Source: Gemmatimonadota bacterium
GTDB taxonomy: Bacteria > Latescibacterota > UBA2968 > UBA8231
Assembly: GCA_018660835.1 (NCBI GenBank)
Contig: JABJJN010000020.1
Coordinates: 372,001 to 436,000, forward strand
Length of the DNA stretch: 64,000 nucleotides
Direction: 5' to 3'
In this document: positions 26,701 through 34,454 of the stretch, piece by piece
Layout of the letters: each line of letters opens with the position of its first letter
Numbering within the stretch: the stretch's first letter is position 1
Program-made: the position numbers and the translations under genes
Notes under the pieces: model-generated
Told to the model about the DNA's origin: nothing
What the model saw: the letters and a program-made list of their open reading frames with translations, nothing else
Database searches by the model: none

Positions 26701-26781
26701 ACCACGCGAATCCGCATCGATGATCACAACAGCTGGCAGAGTGGCACGGAGCTCAATATCTGGGCAGTGCCCGTCGACTAG
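23710..26781 (+). CDS. Secreted DUF362 multidomain protein, paralog B
   Basis: This 1023-residue paralog shares domain order with the gene at 3072. A signal peptide covers residues 1-19 (ending VAVQAQ). DUF362 follows at about 70-350 with IKPNVV, AWINVPVAKTHG and CCLKNQFGLFPG. The beta-sandwich spans about 393-505 (IDLDKFYDDPT, WIDGESVH, ending INICEPIDD). The unassigned third domain spans about 590-720, and a helical linker leads to the conserved C-terminal domain at about 903-1023 (LPTIRLDPL, RYQILEQPDAANDW). Paralog A has the matching LPEIRIDPL and YRVVQRPTADNGW. The function is unknown; the protein is probably periplasmic or extracellular. A candidate promoter with flanking inverted repeats precedes it, so it is likely regulated on its own. 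Confidence 0.75.
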   Translation: MRLAVAIATLFLGVAVQAQPFTVAITASDDPALAAPAARADTLTVSQVEQMVRRAVHMAGGLGEVIADTARLVVIKPNVVTPQASGSGVVADTRIVRAVALLVHEVAPHARILIAEGAGGWISPAKQDCVDVGGWLVEDGFEAAGHRATAAELRQLGIDVECFDLNFDRVLTLVPPTGGLSMEEYDLAASIIEADAWINVPVAKTHGTKITCCLKNQFGLFPGIVYGWNKTRGTEGHRGIPHAPRVIDETFIDLLSLTEPDFHVVDMIAGAEGGASSGKPKRSNLIVAGRDAISTDLVVAQLMGFNPDDFEYAPLGYQHDIGPGSIDHVTVRGGSVIDLADRFKKASMDYTSEWAEHAGFGMGPRRWTLLGPLDRDHAFGEADLRALSPTPGKDGWTEITRFGDDRIDLDKFYDDPTHCAVYAFTRFTMATSDSVRVWVSSDEDLQVWIDGESVHQFEGRRRHVLGGTREHAYIEAGEHTLVVRAGQRRGRFDFSINICEPIDDPLYAGNRYPGVRYFVTQRGETTTASRQIAAEHIREDGRGEAYFESTLTEFDPVSASRVAADSILLADRPFPATTAMAHVAMAIAGQPSDMIDSATAQFMGVLPVQFGYMESGGWFDRELVPPGRLLSWLGLDYDVRAGLRSRESRKIIHGWLSEGRIPILGYGDAWFAATGIRHRDDAVDLHWVTHEEGADTTYWQELRGNWWGQFSGDNWQNCPVIVVERRGPPPTFESLTDSITHLIVEMGTKPQLQGRGKPWGEDPFPGGLNAWDEWIVQWERHPLTRQWLEEDEQMRRQLTNLSQDWSLGYIVWSRRRISDYCASAAQRLASDRRASYLQEAARSYDVVTKSMQQVLDALPERSSGDWTEEDLLRIEKLPETLTYWKQARTAERDALSSLSQMLGAGGLPTIRLDPLRNLDRGTRLATWRAETSRGVFDLTLQGDQLSLELVFGRQPEGPTSQIAAAFEQQEGYAVALEVVAGPGRYQILEQPDAANDWTTRIRIDDHNSWQSGTELNIWAVPVD

Positions 26782-26906
26782 GCTGCAGTCCTCATCGGTC
26801 AGGGCATCGTTCGCATGGCAGCAGGGCGTCATATAGATGAGCGTGAGGTCCGCCAATCTCTCTGGCAACCTTGCTCCCAATTGCGACCCCATCTATCGTA
26901 GCCGGC

Positions 26907-28520
26907 ATGACTGATCTATTGATACGACATGGCCGAGTGATCGATGGCACGGGCACGCCCGCCATCGACGCCGATATTGCGATCACCGATGGTCGTATCA
27001 CCGCCATCGGCGATCTTAGGCTTACACGGGCAACGGACACGATCGACGCCAGTGGCCGCATGGTGACGCCCGGCTTCATCGACATACATACACACTCCGA
27101 TCTGACCTTGATGCTCGAAGGGCGAGCCCCGTCCTCCGTTGCCCAGGGCATTACGACGCAGATCGCTGGTAACTGTGGCGTGTCAGCGGCACCCACACGT
27201 GACTTCGAACCCTACTATGGCCCCCTCGATCCGGCGATGACGCGGGGACTGGTCTGCGATTGGACTGGCTTCGACGACTATTTCCAGCGTCTGCAGCAGC
27301 AGGGCGTAGGCACGAATGTGGCGACACTGGTGGGCCACGGGAACATTCGCGTCGCTGCCATGGGATACGATGATCGTGCCCCGACAGCATCCGAGATGGA
27401 CAGGATGCGCGCCCTGACGCAGCAGGCGATGCAGGACGGCGCCGTGGGTCTGTCCACAGGGCTTGCCTATGCGCCAGGCCCCTTCGCGCAATTGGATGAG
27501 CTCATCGAACTGGGCAAGGTCATCGGCGAATTTGGCGGTATCTACACATCCCATATTCGCAACCAGACGGAAGGTATCGCCGACGCGGTGGGTGAGGTCA
27601 TCGCCGTAGGCGAAGGTGCTGGCATTGCCGCACATGTATCGCATATGCAACCGGGCTCCCCCATGATTGGCGCCACAGCCGACTTGTTGCGCACCATGGA
27701 TGACCTGCGTCGCCGCGGCGTCGATGTAAGTTGTGATGCGATCCCCTATACGGTGGGCTCTACGACACTCAAGTCCCTGTTGCCCCCGTGGTCACTCGAT
27801 GGCGGTGACGAAGCACTGATTGCCAGGCTTCACGATCCGATCATGCGGGACAAGATCAAGGCTGATACGATGACCCATGGGGCCGAATCGGGCGGCAGCC
27901 GCAAGCGCAACCTGGTCAAAGACGGCGACTGGGAGAAAATCTGGCTGGGCAGTTCGGGGCCCGCCAACGAGCACCTGACGGGCAAGTCCTTCGCCGAAAT
28001 TGGTCGCCTGCGTCAACAGGATCCTCACGAGGCCGTCCTTGATATCCTGATCGAAGAAGAGGCCCGCCCATGGATGCTGGCGGAAGACGTCTCGGAAGAG
28101 GACTTTCTAAATATCGCCCGTCACGAAGCGGGTGGCATCATATCCGATGGCTTCTCACTGATCCCGGAAGGCGTCCTTGCGGAAGGCAAACATCACCCAC
28201 GCTCCTATGCTGCCTTCCCATATTTCTTGCGTCACTTCATCCGCGAGCAACAAGCCATGACCTGGGAACAAGCCATCCACAAGTTGACCGGGCATGCTGC
28301 GACTCGTTTTCGGATCGCCGATCGGGGCCTGCTGCGCGAAGGCCTGTGGGCAGACATAGTCATCTTCGATGCCGAACAGATTGGCGAGCAGGCGGATTTC
28401 GATCAACCCTATCGCTTTCCACGCGGTATCGATCACGTATTCATCAATGGCGTGGCCGCTCTTCGCGACGGCCAACTGCAGGACAGCCGCTCGGGCAGGA
28501 TTCTGCGCCACGCCGCCTGA
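26907..28520 (+). CDS. N-acyl-D-amino-acid deacylase (D-aminoacylase) family amidohydrolase
   Basis: A 537-residue amidohydrolase of the D-aminoacylase type. It opens DLLIRHGRVIDGTGTPAIDADIAI, has the metal site GFIDIHTHSD at about residues 56-65, GNCGVS near 89, LVGHGNIR near 141, the HIRNQ histidine near 213 and HVSHMQ near 248. The C-terminal ADIVIFDAEQIGEQADFDQP is the standard beta-sandwich return of this family. Enzymes of this group cleave N-acyl-D-amino acids; some relatives act on other amides. No signal peptide is present, so it is cytoplasmic. The methionine at 26907 was preferred to 26871, because MTDLLIRHG is the family start. The DUF1080 gene follows 24 bases downstream with a strong Shine-Dalgarno. 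Confidence 0.87.
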   Translation: MTDLLIRHGRVIDGTGTPAIDADIAITDGRITAIGDLRLTRATDTIDASGRMVTPGFIDIHTHSDLTLMLEGRAPSSVAQGITTQIAGNCGVSAAPTRDFEPYYGPLDPAMTRGLVCDWTGFDDYFQRLQQQGVGTNVATLVGHGNIRVAAMGYDDRAPTASEMDRMRALTQQAMQDGAVGLSTGLAYAPGPFAQLDELIELGKVIGEFGGIYTSHIRNQTEGIADAVGEVIAVGEGAGIAAHVSHMQPGSPMIGATADLLRTMDDLRRRGVDVSCDAIPYTVGSTTLKSLLPPWSLDGGDEALIARLHDPIMRDKIKADTMTHGAESGGSRKRNLVKDGDWEKIWLGSSGPANEHLTGKSFAEIGRLRQQDPHEAVLDILIEEEARPWMLAEDVSEEDFLNIARHEAGGIISDGFSLIPEGVLAEGKHHPRSYAAFPYFLRHFIREQQAMTWEQAIHKLTGHAATRFRIADRGLLREGLWADIVIFDAEQIGEQADFDQPYRFPRGIDHVFINGVAALRDGQLQDSRSGRILRHAA

Positions 28521-28544
28521 CACAACACTTCAAGGAGGGGTATC

Positions 28545-29297
28545 ATGGGAAAACTGGGATACGACGACACGGAATTCATCACGGGGCAGCCTTGGCGCGT
28601 GCACGACAGCAAACGACCTGCACCGCCGGTCGTGACACCTGCCGACAAGGTCGGTGATCCCCCATCCGATGCGGTGGTCCTCTTCGACGGGGCCAACCTG
28701 AGCGAGTGGGAAAGCTGCAAAGAGCCAGGAACCGATGCAGGCTGGAAGGTCGACGGTGGCTTCATGGAAGTCGTGAAGGGCACAGGCGACATTCAGACGA
28801 TCAAACGCTTTGGGGATTGCCAGTTGCATATCGAATGGGCCGCCCCCGAAAAAGTGGAGGGAGACAGCCAGGGTCGCGGCAACAGTGGCGTCTTTCTTCT
28901 CGCCGACGACAATCGCAGTGGCTACGAAATCCAGGTACTCGATTGTTTTGACAATCCGACCTATGCCGATGGTTCGACAGGTTCGATCTATGGTCAGTAT
29001 CCGCCATTGGTGAATGGCTGCCGCAAGCCAGGTGAGTGGCAGAGCTACGATATCATCTTTGAAGCACCCATCTGGGATGAGGGTTGGATCGTCGCTCCCG
29101 CCTTCGTCACGGTCATGCACAATGGCCTGCTCTTACACCATCGCCAGGAGTGCCTGGGCCCGACGGGCCATCGAAATGTTTGTCGTTACGCAGCGCCGGA
29201 TCCCGATGTGGGCGCTCTGCGCTTGCAGGACCATGGTGACGCCGTACGCTTCCGCAACATCTGGATGCGTCCACTCTTCGGCTACGACGGCAGTTAG
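28545..29297 (+). CDS. DUF1080 (3-keto-disaccharide hydrolase-like) protein
   Basis: A 250-residue jelly-roll protein with the DUF1080 landmarks: DAVVLFDGANLSEWES at about residues 42-57, LHIEWAAP near 94, RGNSGVFLL near 110, YEIQVLDCF near 126, GEWQSYDIIFEAP near 163 and FRNIWMRPL at the end. The fold resembles laminin G/concanavalin domains, and some DUF1080 members hydrolyse 3-keto-glycosides. No signal peptide is seen, which is unusual since many homologs are secreted. AAGGAGGGG precedes the ATG by 4 bases. The next DUF362 gene begins five bases after its stop, so the deacylase, this gene and the third DUF362 gene appear to form one operon with MarC. Confidence 0.85.
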   Translation: MGKLGYDDTEFITGQPWRVHDSKRPAPPVVTPADKVGDPPSDAVVLFDGANLSEWESCKEPGTDAGWKVDGGFMEVVKGTGDIQTIKRFGDCQLHIEWAAPEKVEGDSQGRGNSGVFLLADDNRSGYEIQVLDCFDNPTYADGSTGSIYGQYPPLVNGCRKPGEWQSYDIIFEAPIWDEGWIVAPAFVTVMHNGLLLHHRQECLGPTGHRNVCRYAAPDPDVGALRLQDHGDAVRFRNIWMRPLFGYDGS

Positions 29298-29301
29298 ACA
29301 C

Positions 29302-31962
29302 ATGCGTTCGCATGACATCGATTTGAGAATTGATGCGGGCGTCTCGATCGAGACCTTGTTAGAGACAGAGGGGCGCCGGCCAGTCCGGTGCCCCCTTCTC
29401 TTTTCCGCATTTGCCGCCACCTGCCTTGCCTTTGCAGCAACGACTAGTCCGCAACCCGTCTCAGCGGCATCAACGGTGGCCATGGTACGCTCCGACGATG
29501 CCACTCTGCATGAGCCCATCGCCCGTGATCAGCGACTCGACTACCACCGTCATGTTCTACCCATGGTTCAGCGTGTGCTCGAGCAGTCGAAGCTGAAAGA
29601 TCTCGTCGACGCCGCCACCACAGGGACAGATGGCGTCGTGGATGTTGTATGCAAAGTGAATATCGTCCACGCCGAACACGTACAGGGCGACGTCACCGAT
29701 TGGCGCGTCGTAAAGGCCGTGGTGCAGACCATTCATGCGTGGCGCCCTGAGGTGAAGCTGACCATCGCCGAAGGGGGCGTCTGGTTTCCGCCGGAGCGCA
29801 CCGATCTGCATGCCATGGAGCCAAGCACCGAAATCGGTGATGGCTTCGAAACAGCTGGTTACCGGGCCTTGCTCACCGACCCGGATCTGGCTGATGTGAA
29901 TCTGCACATCGTCGATCTGAACTACGACGATACCATCGAGAAGACACCACCAGGCGGCGGTCTCGTCGCCGAGACCTATCACGTCCCCCGCACCGTCTCA
30001 GATGCGGATCTCTTCATCGACATGCCGGTGATGAAAGTGACCGGTGCCATCGGCATGACGGTGGCCATGAAGAATCTGATCGGCACGGCCCCCGGCATGA
30101 AATACGGCTGGTCGAAGTCACGAGGCTGGCCCCCAGACAGTGGCAATCCGGGCCTGTGGCATACGTCGCGCACCCTTGATGAAACCCTCGTTGATCTTAC
30201 GGGGGTCGTCGAGGCTGACTTTGCCGTCGTCGACGCGATCATGTGTATGGAGCGTGGTCGCATCATCGCCGATGGCGGCATGCCGACACGTCGCAACATC
30301 GTCTTCGCAGGCAACGATCTGGTCGCCGTCGACGCCGTGGCAACGAGACTGATGGGCATGAATCCATTGGACATGGAATACCTGCAACTTGGCCAGCGAC
30401 GCGGCCTGGGCATCGCCGATCTGGACCGTGTACAATTGCTTGGTGACCTGGAAGATCTCACGGATCGCTTCCACAAGTATCCTATGGCGTGGGGCGAGGG
30501 CCACTATGGCATGGGACAGAGAACATGGTTGTTGAAGGGCCCAATCCCCACTGACGAGGATGAGCAGACGCCGATCGAACCACACACATCACCGACGCCT
30601 GCAAGTGATGGCTGGAGCAGCCCCGTCTACTTTCACGACGACAAGATTGATCTGGATCGCTACTACAACGATCCCATCCATAGTGTCGCCTATGCGTACG
30701 CCGAGTTCGACGCGCCACGCGACGAAGACGCTGAAATCTGGGTCGGGTCAGATGAGGGGTTGGTCATCTTCATCGACGGCGAACAGGTGTACGAGTATGG
30801 TGGCCGTCGGCGCCACAAACTCCCCAACGACCGCATTCCCATCACGCTGACACGAGGCACACATCGTGTGTTGGTACGAGCCCATCAGCGACGTGGTGAG
30901 TTTGATTTCAGCTTGAAGATTTGCGAAGTCGAGCCAGACTTACGTTATGACGGCAACCACGTGTTTGGACTCACCTGGCATGTCCCTGGCGAGGCCACAC
31001 ATGATGTGACCGAAATACTTGTCGTAGGTGACAATCGCAGCGGGCGCGGCGAGTGGTACGAAGCACATGAGGTAGATACGACGTCTCCCAATCGGGTTTT
31101 CCTCAAGTCCATTCTGCCGTGGTATGGTCGAGCGCCGTGGATTCGCCTCGAGTGGCCCCTGATGTGGGGAGATGAGATGGAGTTGCAGGCGAATCTGAAC
31201 GGCAGTCGTCTCGAAGTCCTCAGTGGCAATGTTCAAGCCTTCCGACTGGAACCCGAGGGCCCACTTGAGGGCCCACGGTCCGATGTAGAGTTGGTCGTTG
31301 ACGGGACGTCCCTCGGCAAACTGCCGAACAGCCGCGTACGACTGGCTCGCAATGACGAAGGCACCTGGTCGATGGCAGTTGCCGAGCCATTGGATTGGGA
31401 GAAGCTCGGCTTCATCGGCGAGGCCGTTGAAGCTCTGGATCGTGATCATCGCGAGGGTGAATTTGACTCCCGACTCGGCAATATGTTCACCGACGCCGCA
31501 TTGATGGCGACCGGGGCTGACGTGGCCTTTCAGAACAACGGTGGCATCCGTCAGGACATTGAAGCGGACTTCATTTCCATCCGCGACATCTTCCGCATCA
31601 ACTTTCCAAACGACCTCTACACCTTCCCTTTGACGGGTGCCGAGTTGCTCGAAGTACTGGAGTTTGATGCACGCGATGGAAAACCGCGGCCCATGCAAGT
31701 CGGCGGCATGAACTACGTCGTTGATCGCACGCTACCGGAAGGGCAGCGCATCGTTGCATCAGACATTGACCCAGAAGAGACCTATACGATCACTTCACAA
31801 GCCTACCTCTGCGACCGCGCGCCACGATTTTTCGGTCGCGAAATCAATGCGACGAACACGGGCATTCAAACCGTAGAGTCGCAGATCCGACTCATTCAAC
31901 AGACGCCTCGACTCAGGGCTCCGGCGACGGGACGTATCCGAGTTACCGTGCAAGACCAGTGA
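29302..31962 (+). CDS. DUF362 protein fused to a 5'-nucleotidase C-terminal domain, paralog C
   Basis: An 886-residue protein. A hydrophobic export segment lies at residues 32-55 (PLLFSAFAATCLAFAATTS), behind a 30-residue polar extension. DUF362 follows at about 85-360 with DLFIDMPVMKVTG and VAMKNLIGTAPG. The beta-sandwich shared with paralogs A and B spans about 435-545 (IDLDRYYNDPI, FIDGEQVYEYGGRRR). Residues about 703-860 match the C-terminal domain of 5'-nucleotidases (PF02872): DSRLGNMFTDAAL, GADVAFQNNGGIRQDI, ISIRDIF and LYTFPLTGAELLEVLE. The metallophosphoesterase domain that normally precedes it is absent. The protein lacks the third and fourth domains of A and B. The start ATG at 29302 lies just after the DUF1080 stop, and its TGA overlaps the MarC start. 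Confidence 0.78.
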   Translation: MRSHDIDLRIDAGVSIETLLETEGRRPVRCPLLFSAFAATCLAFAATTSPQPVSAASTVAMVRSDDATLHEPIARDQRLDYHRHVLPMVQRVLEQSKLKDLVDAATTGTDGVVDVVCKVNIVHAEHVQGDVTDWRVVKAVVQTIHAWRPEVKLTIAEGGVWFPPERTDLHAMEPSTEIGDGFETAGYRALLTDPDLADVNLHIVDLNYDDTIEKTPPGGGLVAETYHVPRTVSDADLFIDMPVMKVTGAIGMTVAMKNLIGTAPGMKYGWSKSRGWPPDSGNPGLWHTSRTLDETLVDLTGVVEADFAVVDAIMCMERGRIIADGGMPTRRNIVFAGNDLVAVDAVATRLMGMNPLDMEYLQLGQRRGLGIADLDRVQLLGDLEDLTDRFHKYPMAWGEGHYGMGQRTWLLKGPIPTDEDEQTPIEPHTSPTPASDGWSSPVYFHDDKIDLDRYYNDPIHSVAYAYAEFDAPRDEDAEIWVGSDEGLVIFIDGEQVYEYGGRRRHKLPNDRIPITLTRGTHRVLVRAHQRRGEFDFSLKICEVEPDLRYDGNHVFGLTWHVPGEATHDVTEILVVGDNRSGRGEWYEAHEVDTTSPNRVFLKSILPWYGRAPWIRLEWPLMWGDEMELQANLNGSRLEVLSGNVQAFRLEPEGPLEGPRSDVELVVDGTSLGKLPNSRVRLARNDEGTWSMAVAEPLDWEKLGFIGEAVEALDRDHREGEFDSRLGNMFTDAALMATGADVAFQNNGGIRQDIEADFISIRDIFRINFPNDLYTFPLTGAELLEVLEFDARDGKPRPMQVGGMNYVVDRTLPEGQRIVASDIDPEETYTITSQAYLCDRAPRFFGREINATNTGIQTVESQIRLIQQTPRLRAPATGRIRVTVQDQ

Positions 31963-32591
31963 CAGAAACCTTCGTCATCGCCCTCACTACTTTTGTGGCC
32001 ACCATCGGTCCCATCGATGTGGCCGCCATGTTCGCCGCTATGACACCCGGTGTGGCCGGCGCAAAGCGGCGAGCGATGGCTACACGGGGCATTGCAGTCG
32101 CCGCCTGTATTCTGCTGATCTTCGCTTTTGTCGGGCAACCCCTGCTGCAGGCTCTAGGCATCTCCTTGCCCGCGTTGCGTGTCGCTGGCGGAATCCTGTT
32201 GCTGTTGATCGGTATCGACATGGTCTTCGCTCGGACCTCCGGTGGCGTCTCCACGACGGATGACGAGCGCGCAGAGGCTGAGACACGTGAGGACATCTCC
32301 GTATTTCCCCTGGCGACGCCCTTAATCGCCGGCCCGGGCACGATGGGTGCTTTGATCCTGTTGATGGCGGACACTGAAGGGGACGCACAGCTACAGATCA
32401 CCGTCGTCGCCACGCTGCTTGGCGTGTTAACCCTGACCTGGCTGCTATTGCTAGGAGCAGCGGGGGTTTCACGACTGCTGGGCGTGACGGGATTGCATGT
32501 CGTGACGCGTGTCTTCGGTGTCTTGCTCACGGCTCTGGCAGTGCAGTTCATGTTTGACGGAATCGCCGGCAGTGGCTTGCTACCGACCTAG
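31959..32591 (+). CDS. MarC family (UPF0056) membrane protein
   Basis: A 210-residue inner-membrane protein with six hydrophobic helices. It opens TFVIALTTFVATIGPIDVAAMFAAMTPG (compare the MarC motif F-P-I-x-NPIG-x-xPxF), and the second half has VFPLATPLIAGPGTMGALILL, the most conserved MarC segment. The usual N-P-I-G/N-P motif at the start of the family reads GPIDVAAMF here. MarC proteins have no firmly known transport substrate. Translation starts at a GTG that overlaps the stop of the DUF362 fusion gene (GTGA). It converges on the nitronate-monooxygenase-like gene. Confidence 0.85.
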   Translation: MTETFVIALTTFVATIGPIDVAAMFAAMTPGVAGAKRRAMATRGIAVAACILLIFAFVGQPLLQALGISLPALRVAGGILLLLIGIDMVFARTSGGVSTTDDERAEAETREDISVFPLATPLIAGPGTMGALILLMADTEGDAQLQITVVATLLGVLTLTWLLLLGAAGVSRLLGVTGLHVVTRVFGVLLTALAVQFMFDGIAGSGLLPT

Positions 32592-32612
32592 GCCATAGGA
32601 TCGACCAGACAG

Positions 32613-32648
32613 AAAAATGGCTCCCCTTGCCGCTGCAATGGGAGCCAT
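32613..32648 (-). terminator. Terminator for the nitronate-monooxygenase-like gene
   Basis: ATGGCTCCC (32617-32625) and GGGAGCCAT (32640-32648) form a perfect 9-bp stem with a 14-base loop. Read on the minus strand the stem runs into TTTTT. On the plus strand it could also weakly end the MarC transcript. Confidence 0.75.
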
Positions 32649-32691
32649 TCCTCGTTCTGCTGGCCAAGATATGATCCGGGCTCGCCCTGCC

Positions 32692-34275
32692 TTACGCGTG
32701 GTCGCCAGTGGCCGTCTGAACCTCGGCCTTGTCAGCGCCGTGGGCGCCATTGCCATTGCCCGCGTCCGTCTGACTATTGGCCATGACAGTTTGACCATTG
32801 TCTGATTCCACCTGCGCTGCAACAGCGTCAGGCAACGGGGCGTCGTCCTCTGCCGGCGGCGAGCGTAGAAAGTCGAGCACCTGTTTGGCTGAATAGGAGG
32901 TAGCTCCGTCTTTCAGAAAACGGGTCACCATGATGACATCGTCACCGGAGGTGAGGATCGGGGTCTCCGTAAAACCGGTTTTCTGCAACTGCGCCTGGCC
33001 GACATTGGCCATCAGTGCATTGCAGAGACACTTCCTGCCGACCGTCGCCTCTTCTTCGCCGCCCTTCTTAACATATTCGTCAACTGGTTCACTGGCGCAA
33101 CGCAGGACGATCTTGCCATCTACTTTCGCCGGCGCCCGCAGATACCCCAGATCGCAGATACGGGGGCGACTCTCATAGATCGCTTGTTCTGAACCAGACC
33201 CCTCCAGTGGCACAACCTTAAAGGGGAATCCCGTGGGCGACGCGGTGGCGTCAGTGTAGACGCGAATACCGTTCTCGACGATGCTGTGCAGTGCTTTCTG
33301 TCTCAGCGCCGGATCAACACCGGATTCCTCGCACAGACTGAAGGCGGAGCCCACCTGAATGCCGGTGGCACCGTGTTCTTGGGCACGCTGCAGACGATCG
33401 GGGCCGCCGTAACCGCCCGCGAGCCAGAAAGGTCGGCCGATCTCGGCGATCTTTGCCAAATCGACGTCGTCCTTGGGACCATAGATCGGTTCGCCACTCT
33501 CGGTCAGCTTGAGTTGACCGCGGGGCGGCGCATTGTGTCCACCCGCGACAGGATACTCAATGATGAACCCGTCTACATGACCCGATGCCTTCTTCGACAA
33601 AGACAGAGCCAGCGTCGCCGACGCGATGATGGCCAGGAAATACGGTCGCTTCAGAACGACATCCTCTGACACGCCGACCACCTCTGCCGGGTCGAATTCA
33701 GTAAAGGTCTCTTCACCCGTCGGCTGGTCATCGACGGAGAGTTTGTATCGTGCCTTGAGATGTTGGCTCAGCGTGTCGAGGGCGCCGGGAATCTGCCGCG
33801 GGATGCCGGCACCCATCAGCACATAGTCGACCCCCGCGAGCATGGCGCCGTAGGCCGATGCCAGGTGCGGGATCTGGATCTTCTCAAGGAAGTTGATGCC
33901 CACCTTGCCATCGTGGCCCTCTTTGGCCAGAAAGACCTCGACGAAATTGGCGACGACGGTGAGACGCAACCCGGCGAGGCTGGTCTTGACCTTGTACATG
34001 GGCGCCAACTTGAAAGACTCGTCAGCCCCCTTGCCGCCTTCGCGGTAGTAGGTATTGAAAACGTCTTCGGCGACCTGGGGCACGGGAAAGTGGTCGAGGG
34101 CTCGACGAATGTGGCCGCCGATGTCACCGAGTTGAAGTCGTCGCGCCAGGACCGAGTTGATCGACGTGCCTGAAACGACACCGAGTGCACCTTGCTGGGA
34201 CGTGGCCCGGGCGAGGTTCCAGCCGGAGACGGCGATACCCATGCCGCCCTGAATAATCTGGGGATGCCCCGTCAT
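32692..34275 (-). CDS. Nitronate monooxygenase (2-nitropropane dioxygenase)-like FMN protein
   Basis: A 527-residue protein with a TIM-barrel FMN-binding core. It opens PQIIQGGMGIAVSGWNLARATSQQGALGVVSG, the usual NMO N-terminus. It continues with GVDYVLMGAGIP, FIIEYPVAGGHNAP (the AGGH phosphate-binding segment) and FWLAGGYGGPDRL, QEHGATGIQVGSAF. The last 150 residues are an extra region with the CLCNALMANVGQ cysteine pair and a hydrophilic Gly/Asn/Asp-rich tail after residue 480, longer than typical 320-350-residue NMOs. It probably oxidises alkyl nitronates or acts as an enoyl reductase-like flavoenzyme; which of these is unclear. Cytoplasmic, monocistronic, with a clear terminator. Confidence 0.78.
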   Translation of the reverse strand: MTGHPQIIQGGMGIAVSGWNLARATSQQGALGVVSGTSINSVLARRLQLGDIGGHIRRALDHFPVPQVAEDVFNTYYREGGKGADESFKLAPMYKVKTSLAGLRLTVVANFVEVFLAKEGHDGKVGINFLEKIQIPHLASAYGAMLAGVDYVLMGAGIPRQIPGALDTLSQHLKARYKLSVDDQPTGEETFTEFDPAEVVGVSEDVVLKRPYFLAIIASATLALSLSKKASGHVDGFIIEYPVAGGHNAPPRGQLKLTESGEPIYGPKDDVDLAKIAEIGRPFWLAGGYGGPDRLQRAQEHGATGIQVGSAFSLCEESGVDPALRQKALHSIVENGIRVYTDATASPTGFPFKVVPLEGSGSEQAIYESRPRICDLGYLRAPAKVDGKIVLRCASEPVDEYVKKGGEEEATVGRKCLCNALMANVGQAQLQKTGFTETPILTSGDDVIMVTRFLKDGATSYSAKQVLDFLRSPPAEDDAPLPDAVAAQVESDNGQTVMANSQTDAGNGNGAHGADKAEVQTATGDHA

Positions 34276-34454
34276 AGAGGCCTATGATCCGTCAAAATAC
34301 CTGCTTGGTAATCAGCCTGAAGAAATCCACCTGAAAGACTCCCTAACAAGGTAAGGTTTCAAACGCCAGTAGGGCACCCCCCAACAACCAAATTTAGCCG
34401 CTGTGGAGGTACATAAACGTTTGTATAGGTAGGCACTTGCTCAGAGGGCTGGGC

